Below are positions 58,464 through 64,000 of a stretch of DNA of 64,000 nt, in pieces; position 1 is the stretch's first letter, and each line of letters opens with the position of its first letter. The position numbers and the translations under genes are program-made. Origin of the DNA: Microbacterium ginsengiterrae (GTDB lineage: Bacteria > Actinomycetota > Actinomycetes > Actinomycetales > Microbacteriaceae); NCBI RefSeq assembly GCF_014205075.1, contig NZ_JACHMU010000001.1:1-64000 (forward strand), in the 5' to 3' direction. Under the pieces are notes generated by a model, which saw nothing but the letters and a program-made list of their open reading frames with translations, did not search any database and had not been told where the DNA came from.

Positions 58464-58510
58464 CCGCATGCTCCCGCGGCCGCGTCGGCGGCCTGTGCCA
58501 AGCTGAACGC

Positions 58511-59431
58511 ATGAGCGACAAGCTGATGCTGCTGGACACCGCGTCTCTGTACTTCCGCGCCTTCTACGGCATCCCTGACAAGGTGAAGGCAGCGGACGGC
58601 ACGTCGGTCAACGCGACCCGCGGCCTGCTCGACATCATCGCGAAGCTCGTCAGCCTGTACGACCCCTCGCACATCGTCGCCTGCTGGGACGACGACTGGC
58701 GGCCGCAGTGGCGGGTCGACCTCATCCCGAGTTACAAGACGCACCGGGTCGTCGAAGTCGTCTCCACCGGTCCGGACGTCGAGGAGGTGCCCGACCCTCT
58801 CGAGGCGCAGCTCCCCCTCATCCGCGAGGCACTCACCACCCTCGGCATCCCGATCATCGGTGCCGCCGAGCACGAGGCGGACGACGTGATCGGCACGCTG
58901 GCCACCCGTGCCACCGGGCCCATCGACATCGTCACCGGCGACCGAGACCTCTTCCAGCTCGTCGACGACGACCGCGGCATCCGCGTCGTCTACACCGCAC
59001 GAGGGATGAGCAACCTCGAGATCGTCACCGATGAGACCGTCGTCGCGAAGTACGGCGTCCTCCCGTCTCAATACGCGGACTTCGCGACCATGCGCGGCGA
59101 CACCTCGGACGGACTCCCCGGCGTCGCGGGCGTCGGAGAGAAGACGGCCGCCACCCTGCTGAAGGCGCACGGCGACCTCGACGGCATCCGCGCGGCCGCC
59201 GCCGCAGGAGAAGGGATGAGCACCGGCGTGCGCGCGAAGATCGCCGCAGCCTCGGACTACCTCGATGTCGCACCGACCGTCGTCGAGGTCGCGCGAGACC
59301 TCGACATCGAAGCCCCGACGGTGCCGACCCGCCCGCTCGACCCCGCCATGGCGGACGCGGCACGCGACCTCGCCGCCCGGTGGAACCTCGGCTCGTCGAT
59401 GGATCGGGCGATCGCGGCGCTCTCCGACTGA
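58511..59431 (+). CDS. 5'-3' exonuclease (polymerase I-type nuclease domain, stand-alone)
   Basis: A 306-residue flap-type nuclease. Metal-binding acids are visible in MLLDTASLYFRAFYG, ACWDDDWRPQWR, EHEADDVIGTLA, IVTGDRDLFQLV and GDTSDGLPGVAGVGEKTA (the last with a helix-hairpin-helix). It equals the exonuclease part of DNA polymerase I without the polymerase, the common actinobacterial stand-alone form, likely in repair or RNA-primer removal. ATG six bases after CAAGCT, a weak -10. Confidence 0.9.
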   Translation: MSDKLMLLDTASLYFRAFYGIPDKVKAADGTSVNATRGLLDIIAKLVSLYDPSHIVACWDDDWRPQWRVDLIPSYKTHRVVEVVSTGPDVEEVPDPLEAQLPLIREALTTLGIPIIGAAEHEADDVIGTLATRATGPIDIVTGDRDLFQLVDDDRGIRVVYTARGMSNLEIVTDETVVAKYGVLPSQYADFATMRGDTSDGLPGVAGVGEKTAATLLKAHGDLDGIRAAAAAGEGMSTGVRAKIAAASDYLDVAPTVVEVARDLDIEAPTVPTRPLDPAMADAARDLAARWNLGSSMDRAIAALSD

Positions 59432-59458
59432 CCGGCGAGGTCAGCTCGTTCCGGTCAG
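59428..59458. terminator. Hairpin spanning the stop codons of two convergent genes
   Basis: CTGACCGG (59428-59435) and CCGGTCAG (59451-59458) form a perfect 8-bp stem that includes the stop codons of both the exonuclease and the PHP genes. Works on either strand. Confidence 0.65.
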
Positions 59459-60441
59459 TCCGCCCACGCCCGAAGCCGCTCCAGGCCCCACGTCGTGACG
59501 ATCCGCTCCGCAGGAACCCCCGCCTTCTCGGCGCGCTCGGCTCCGTAGTCGAGCAGCGAGAGCTGACCGGGAGCGTGCGCATCCGAGTCGATGGAGAACA
59601 GGCAGCCGGCCTCGAGTGCGACGGCGATGAGCTCATCGGGCGGATCCTGCCGCTCGGGGCGAGCGTTGATCTCGACCGCGACACCGTTGTCCGCGCAGGC
59701 GTCGAACACCGCGCGGGCGTCGAATTCCGATTCCGGGCGCGTCCCGCGTTCGCCCTGCACAAGACGGCCAGTGCAGTGCCCCAGCACGTTCACGTGCGGC
59801 TGGGCCACCGCCGCCAGCATCCGTTTCGTCATGTCGCGGGACTCCATGCGCAGCTTCGAGTGCACGGATGCCACGACCACGTCCAGTTCGGCGAGGAGCT
59901 CTGGCTCCTGGTCGAGCGCCCCATCGTCGAGGATGTCCACTTCGATCCCCGTGAGCAGGGTGAGCCCGCGCCCCGATGCGCGACGGACCTCAGGAAGCTG
60001 AGCGCGCAGCCGATCCGCCGACAACCCGCGAGCGACCCGCAGCCGCGGGGAATGATCGGTGATCGCAAGGTACTCGTGCCCGAGGGCCCTGGCCGCATCC
60101 GCCATCACATCGATCGGCGTCGTGCCGTCCGACCACTCGGTGTGCGCATGCAGGTCGCCCCGCAGCTTCGCGCGCAGAGCCGACGTGCGTTCGGGTTCCA
60201 CTTCGCCGCGCAGATCCACCAGGTAGTCGGGCACCGCGCCCGCCAGTGCCTGCTGGATGACGGCGAACGTCGACGCTCCGATCCCCTTCGTCTCGCGTAG
60301 TCGCGACGGGTCGTTCACGACATCTGCGGGCAGAGCCTTCAGGGTCGCAGCCGCTTGGCGGAACGCCTTGGCGCGGTACCGCGATGCGCGCTCACGCTCG
60401 AGAAGTGTGGCGATCTCGAGCAGCGCGTCGATCGGGTCCAT
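59455..60441 (-). CDS. PHP domain protein with a PolX-like N-terminus
   Basis: A 328-residue protein. The N-terminal ~80 residues (LLEIATLLERERASRYRAKAF, then GIGASTFAVIQQAL) look like the DNA-binding helical region of family X polymerases; the rest is a PHP phosphoesterase domain with metal ligands HAHTEWSDG, TDHSPRL, GIEVDIL, HSKLR, H in LGHCTGR and DSDAH. The polymerase palm is absent. Such proteins may be repair nucleases or phosphatases. Confidence 0.85.
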   Translation of the reverse strand: MDPIDALLEIATLLERERASRYRAKAFRQAAATLKALPADVVNDPSRLRETKGIGASTFAVIQQALAGAVPDYLVDLRGEVEPERTSALRAKLRGDLHAHTEWSDGTTPIDVMADAARALGHEYLAITDHSPRLRVARGLSADRLRAQLPEVRRASGRGLTLLTGIEVDILDDGALDQEPELLAELDVVVASVHSKLRMESRDMTKRMLAAVAQPHVNVLGHCTGRLVQGERGTRPESEFDARAVFDACADNGVAVEINARPERQDPPDELIAVALEAGCLFSIDSDAHAPGQLSLLDYGAERAEKAGVPAERIVTTWGLERLRAWAD

Positions 60442-60447
60442 GTCAGC

Positions 60448-61509
60448 TCACGCCGTGGCGAGTTCCTTGGTCGCCGCGATCCAGTCCTCGAGCTTCGCCG
60501 CCGCTCTCCCGTCGTCGATCGCAGCCTCTGCGCGCTCGTATCCTTCCTTGAGCCGTTCGAGGATGGGGCGGGTCGCCTGGGTCGCGTCCTTCGAGAGCTC
60601 GAACGCCACGATCCCGGCCGCCGCGTTGAGCAGCACGATGTCGCGCACCGCCCCCTTCGTGCCGGTGAGGGTGTCGCGCAGCACTCCGGCGTTGTGATCG
60701 GGCGTTCCACCGATCAGGTCGGCGAGATCCGCCGTGGGGATCCCGAGATCCCTCGGATCGAGGTCGTGCTCGTGGACGTCGCCGCGGTAGACCTCCCAGA
60801 TGCGGCTGTGACCGGTCGTCGTCAATTCGTCCAGACCGTCGTCGCCACGGAACACCAGCGCGGTCGCACCGCGTGTGCGGAAGACACCCGTGATCAGCGG
60901 CACGCGCTCCAGCTGTGCGACACCGACCGCGTTCGCCTCGGCTCGGGCCGGATTGCACAGGGGCCCCAGCATGTTGAACACCGTCGGGACGCCGAGCTCG
61001 CTGCGGGCGGCGCCGGCGTGCTTGAAGCCGGGATGGAAGGCCGCCGCCCAGGCGAACGTGATGCCCGTGCGGTCGAGGACCGCCGCGACGTCCGCGGGAG
61101 AGAGCGAGATCTCGAGGCCGAGCGCCCCGAGCACATCAGAAGAGCCGGACGCGGAACTGGCCGCACGGTTGCCGTGCTTGACCACCGGGATCCCAGTGGC
61201 GCCGATGATGATCGCCGCCGTCGTCGACACGTTGACGGTGCCGACGCGGTCGCCGCCGGTGCCGACGATGTCGAGCACGTCCGGCGACACGGGCAGCGGA
61301 ACGGCGGACTCGAGGATCGCGTCGCGGAATCCGACGATCTCGTCGATCGTCTCCCCCTTGGCGCGCAGGGCGACGAGGAACCCGGCGATCTGCGCGTCGG
61401 AGACCTTGCCCTGCATGATCTGCCGCATCGCCCAGGTCGACTCCCACACACTGAGATCGTGCCGCTCCAGCAGCTGCGCGAGAACATCGGGCCAGGTGAG
61501 GGAATCCAT
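60448..61509 (-). CDS. trpD: Anthranilate phosphoribosyltransferase
   Basis: Second step of tryptophan synthesis: joins anthranilate and PRPP. The 353 residues contain the PRPP motif VGTGGD, NVSTTAAIII, KHGNRAASS, and the anthranilate site region FNMLGPLCNPA. Start at MDSLTWPDVL, which is seven bases after TATGAT and has no ribosome site; an in-frame ATG at 61521 is the alternative. It is divergent from ctaE; no other trp gene is in the window. Six bases separate it from the PHP gene downstream. Confidence 0.95.
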   Translation of the reverse strand: MDSLTWPDVLAQLLERHDLSVWESTWAMRQIMQGKVSDAQIAGFLVALRAKGETIDEIVGFRDAILESAVPLPVSPDVLDIVGTGGDRVGTVNVSTTAAIIIGATGIPVVKHGNRAASSASGSSDVLGALGLEISLSPADVAAVLDRTGITFAWAAAFHPGFKHAGAARSELGVPTVFNMLGPLCNPARAEANAVGVAQLERVPLITGVFRTRGATALVFRGDDGLDELTTTGHSRIWEVYRGDVHEHDLDPRDLGIPTADLADLIGGTPDHNAGVLRDTLTGTKGAVRDIVLLNAAAGIVAFELSKDATQATRPILERLKEGYERAEAAIDDGRAAAKLEDWIAATKELATA

Positions 61510-61691
61510 GATTGCGATCATATCTGCGAGAACAGGTCGGACATTCGGATGCCGGATCGTGCCCCTTCCTTGATTTCCCGTGCATTCACCGGACATTCGC
61601 AGTGTTTTCTTAGGGTCTCCTAAGTCTCAGGAAGGCGAATCGGGGGCCCATGGTGCAAGAATCACGCTCGCGGATCGGCCATAATGGAGGG
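61510..61691. promoter_or_regulatory. Divergent trpD / ctaE promoter region with an inverted repeat
   Basis: CTTAGG (61609-61614) and CCTAAG (61619-61624) form a perfect 6-bp inverted repeat with a 4-base spacer. For ctaE, CATAAT lies six bases before the GTG start. No terminator or small gene is seen. Confidence 0.55.
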
Positions 61692-62345
61692 GTGACCACC
61701 TCAGCGACCTATGCCCCGGCGGCAAGAACGATCAAGCGCCCGAATCCGGTAGCTGTCGGCACCATCGTGTGGCTCGGCAGCGAAGTGATGTTCTTCGCGG
61801 GACTGTTCGCGATCTACTTCACGCTGCGCAGCACGTCCCCCGAGCTCTGGGCGGCCAGCACCGAGCTGCTGAACGTTCCGTTCGCCGCCGTCAACACGGC
61901 CATCCTGGTGTTCTCCTCCGTGACCTGCCAGATGGGTGTGTTCGCGGCTGAGGACCTCCAGGCCTACCGCATCAAGAAGGGGCAGCTCAACGGCGCAGGT
62001 CGCCGTCGCCTCTTCGGCTGGGGAATGGTCGAGTGGTTCTGGGTCACCTTCGCGCTGGGCGCGATCTTCGTCTCCGGCCAGGTCTGGGAGTACGCCCAGC
62101 TGGTCGCCGAGGGAATGCCGATCCAGGCTGACGCCTACGCATCGGCGTTCTACCTCACCACGGGCTTCCACGCCCTCCACGTCACCGGCGGACTCATCGC
62201 GTTCCTGCTCGTCATCGGACGCGCGTTCGCAGTGAAGAACTTCGCACACAAGGAGGCGACCTCCTCGATCGTCGTGTCGTACTACTGGCACTTCGTCGAC
62301 GTCGTCTGGATCGTGCTGTTCTTCGTCATCTACTTCCTGAAATAA
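61692..62345 (+). CDS. ctaE: Cytochrome c oxidase subunit III
   Basis: Membrane subunit of the aa3-type terminal oxidase. The 217 residues have five membrane segments; [41 protein letters not shown] and [14 protein letters not shown] are subunit III hallmarks. The GTG at 61692 ([12 protein letters not shown]) is six bases after CATAAT; an upstream frame to 61650 is less likely. It is followed by qcrC and qcrA, the actinobacterial bcc-aa3 supercomplex order. Confidence 0.95.
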   Translation: MTTSATYAPAARTIKRPNPVAVGTIVWLGSEVMFFAGLFAIYFTLRSTSPELWAASTELLNVPFAAVNTAILVFSSVTCQMGVFAAEDLQAYRIKKGQLNGAGRRRLFGWGMVEWFWVTFALGAIFVSGQVWEYAQLVAEGMPIQADAYASAFYLTTGFHALHVTGGLIAFLLVIGRAFAVKNFAHKEATSSIVVSYYWHFVDVVWIVLFFVIYFLK

Positions 62346-62365
62346 GAGCGGAGCTGACCTGCGAA

Positions 62366-63169
62366 ATGGCACGAGAGAAGAAGCGTCGCTCGAACGGACG
62401 CCGTAGCCCCCTGGCCGCTGCGGCTCTCATCGGAGCGGGACTCCTGATCACCGGAGGCATCTACGCCGGTGCATCCGCCGCGATGGCGGCGAACGACACC
62501 CAGACGACAGCGCAGACGCAGCTGACGGTCGAGGACGGCGAGAAGCTGTTCCAGGCGAACTGCGCGACCTGCCACGGCCTCGACCTCCAGGGCACCGACG
62601 CCGGCCCCAGCCTGTACGGCGTGGGCGAGCTCGCGGTCGAGTTCCAGGTCGCGACCGGACGCATGCCGCTGCAGATGCAGGGCCCCCAGGCTCCGCAGAA
62701 GCCGGTGCAGTTCACGCAGGACCAGATCGAGGCCATGGCCGCGTACGTCCAGGACAGCGCCCCCGGCCCGAGCTACCCCGCCGCCGAGATCCTCGACGGC
62801 GAAGGCGACGTCGCGCACGGCGCCGAGCTGTTCCGCATCAACTGCGCGATGTGCCACAACGTCGCCGCAGCAGGTGGAGCGCTCACCGAGGGCAAGTGGG
62901 CACCGCCGCTGACGACCACCAGCGCACTGCACATCTACGCCGCCATGGTCACCGGCCCGCAGAACATGCCCGTGTTCGGCGACATGAACCTGTCCGACGA
63001 GGACAAGCGCGACATCATCTCCGCCCTGCTGTTCCAGCAGGAGGAGGTCCAGGTCGGCGGCTTCACGCTCGGATCTCTCGGACCGGTGTCCGAGGGCCTG
63101 TTCATCTGGATCTTCGGCATCGGCGCCCTCATCGGCGCAACCGTGTGGATCACGGCGAAGTCCAACTGA
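62366..63169 (+). CDS. qcrC: Cytochrome bc1 complex diheme cytochrome c subunit
   Basis: Transfers electrons from the bc1 complex to the oxidase within the supercomplex, replacing soluble cytochrome c. The 267 residues have an N-terminal signal/anchor helix (LAAAALIGAGLLITGGIYAG), two heme c sites, CATCH (66-70) and CAMCH (160-164), and a C-terminal membrane helix. Axial Met candidates follow each. Start 20 bases after ctaE. Confidence 0.96.
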   Translation: MAREKKRRSNGRRSPLAAAALIGAGLLITGGIYAGASAAMAANDTQTTAQTQLTVEDGEKLFQANCATCHGLDLQGTDAGPSLYGVGELAVEFQVATGRMPLQMQGPQAPQKPVQFTQDQIEAMAAYVQDSAPGPSYPAAEILDGEGDVAHGAELFRINCAMCHNVAAAGGALTEGKWAPPLTTTSALHIYAAMVTGPQNMPVFGDMNLSDEDKRDIISALLFQQEEVQVGGFTLGSLGPVSEGLFIWIFGIGALIGATVWITAKSN

Positions 63170-63204
63170 CGCATATTCACGAAGAGGAACGTACGAGGAG
63201 CACC

Positions 63205-64000
63205 ATGGCACACGACGACGACTCACAGGCCCTTGATCGGGCCTACCAGCCCTCCCCCGGGCTGGGTGTCGCAGTCAGCGATCCCGTGCAGAACCCCGGC
63301 CTGCCGCCGCACCGAGAGCGGATGACGGACAAGGATCCGAAGGCTGAGAAGCGCGCTGCCCGCACGGTCTACACGCTGTTCTACCTGTCGCTCGCCGGCA
63401 GCATCTGGGCCGTCGCGGCGTACATGCTGTTCCCGATCGAAGACGGGTCGCTGGCGGCAGTCCGCAACAACAACCTCTTCATCGGTCTCGGCATCGCCCT
63501 GGCGCTGCTGTCGATCGGTGTGGGAGCGATCCACTGGTCCAAGGCGCTCATGAGCGACAAGGAGCACATCGAGCACCGGCACCCGACCCGCGGCAAGGAC
63601 TCGACTCGCGAAGCCGCCATCCAGGCGTTCGCCGACGCGAACGAGGAGTCCGGTTTCGGTCGCCGTACGATGATCCGCAACTCGCTGATCGCTGCGATCG
63701 TGGCATCCATCGTCCCCGGCGTCGCACTGTTCCGCGGCCTCGCGCCGCACAGCACGCCGGACGACCCCACGGCAGGCGACCCGGTCGCTCTCCTCAAGCA
63801 CACGATGTGGGCTGAGGGACAGCGTCTCGTCCGCGACCCGGACGGCACCCCGATCCGTGCTGCCGACGTCACCCTCGGCTCCGCCTTCCACGTCATCCCC
63901 GAGGACCTCGCAAGCCTCTCGCACCACGACGGCTACCTCGAGGAGAAGGCCAAGGCCATCGTCCTCATGATGCGTCTCCGCCCCGAGCAGCTGATCGAGG
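63205..64000 (+). CDS. qcrA: Cytochrome bc1 complex Rieske iron-sulfur subunit, N-terminal part (cut by window end)
   Basis: The first 265 residues are present. MAHDDDSQALDRAYQPSP is a long cytoplasmic tail; three membrane helices follow (YTLFYLSLAGSIWAVAAYML; LFIGLGIALALLSIGVGAIH; and RNSLIAAIVASIVPGVALF), as in the three-helix actinobacterial QcrA. The Rieske cluster (CTHLGC-type) lies beyond the window edge. ACGAGGAG precedes the ATG at 63205; 35 bases after qcrC. Confidence 0.93.
   Translation, partial: MAHDDDSQALDRAYQPSPGLGVAVSDPVQNPGLPPHRERMTDKDPKAEKRAARTVYTLFYLSLAGSIWAVAAYMLFPIEDGSLAAVRNNNLFIGLGIALALLSIGVGAIHWSKALMSDKEHIEHRHPTRGKDSTREAAIQAFADANEESGFGRRTMIRNSLIAAIVASIVPGVALFRGLAPHSTPDDPTAGDPVALLKHTMWAEGQRLVRDPDGTPIRAADVTLGSAFHVIPEDLASLSHHDGYLEEKAKAIVLMMRLRPEQLIE

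Overview
The window is high-GC, gene-dense chromosomal DNA from an actinobacterium, most likely of the family Microbacteriaceae and probably Microbacterium. Supporting evidence: RbpA and WhiA are present, ClpP is duplicated (clpP1-clpP2), a translational T-box precedes ileS, the trpD / ctaE-qcrC-qcrA respiratory block is arranged as in actinobacteria, and many genes start 6-7 bases after a TANNNT box, as leaderless actinobacterial mRNAs do. I see no phage, insertion sequence, CRISPR array or rRNA. The assignment rests on reading the sequence; no search was run.

Layout. 1-2.1 kb: 5' end of ileS (minus) with its T-box, a decayed AbiEi-like gene between two copies of a 74-bp repeat, and a ribbon-helix-helix/VOC pair. 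2.1-10.7 kb: pentapeptide-repeat protein, then cstA with a tiny Cys-Cys-ending protein and an ArsA/Get3-like ATPase, then a four-gene peptide ABC importer. 10.8-19.7 kb: valS with a small partner, an ArsR-like regulator with a palindromic operator, an M3 peptidase, an epoxide hydrolase, a NUDIX hydrolase and clpX. 19.9-24.2 kb: deoxyribose catabolism (SorC regulator, deoC, ALDH, ALDH-like fragment). 24.3-30 kb: clpP1P2, a TPR protein, trigger factor, tRNA-Pro, tRNA-Gly, a membrane-anchored HEVGH protein, rbpA and secG. 30-41 kb: tpiA-pgk-gap, sodA, whiA, rapZ, uvrC and uvrA. 41-45 kb: a DUF58/MoxR/DUF4129 operon. 45-49 kb: an OhrR-like regulator facing a small zinc-ribbon protein, TfoX-like protein, uvrB and coaE. 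49-55.3 kb: a sulfur operon, ssuB-ssuA-ssuC-acs-metY-CoA-binding protein. 55.4-64 kb: rpsA, a lipoprotein/PKD pair in locally AT-richer DNA, a 5'-3' exonuclease, a PHP protein, trpD, and ctaE-qcrC-qcrA (cut by the window end).

Most of the content is housekeeping. Operons are compact, with ATGA or TGATG junctions almost throughout. Accessory interest lies in the cstA/CC/ArsA-like unit, the split-looking ALDH pair, the sulfonate-acetate-methionine operon, the OhrR-like switch without ohr, the HEVGH membrane protein, the low-GC lipoprotein insert, and a dispersed GGATGCC/GGCATCC motif seen across the window.
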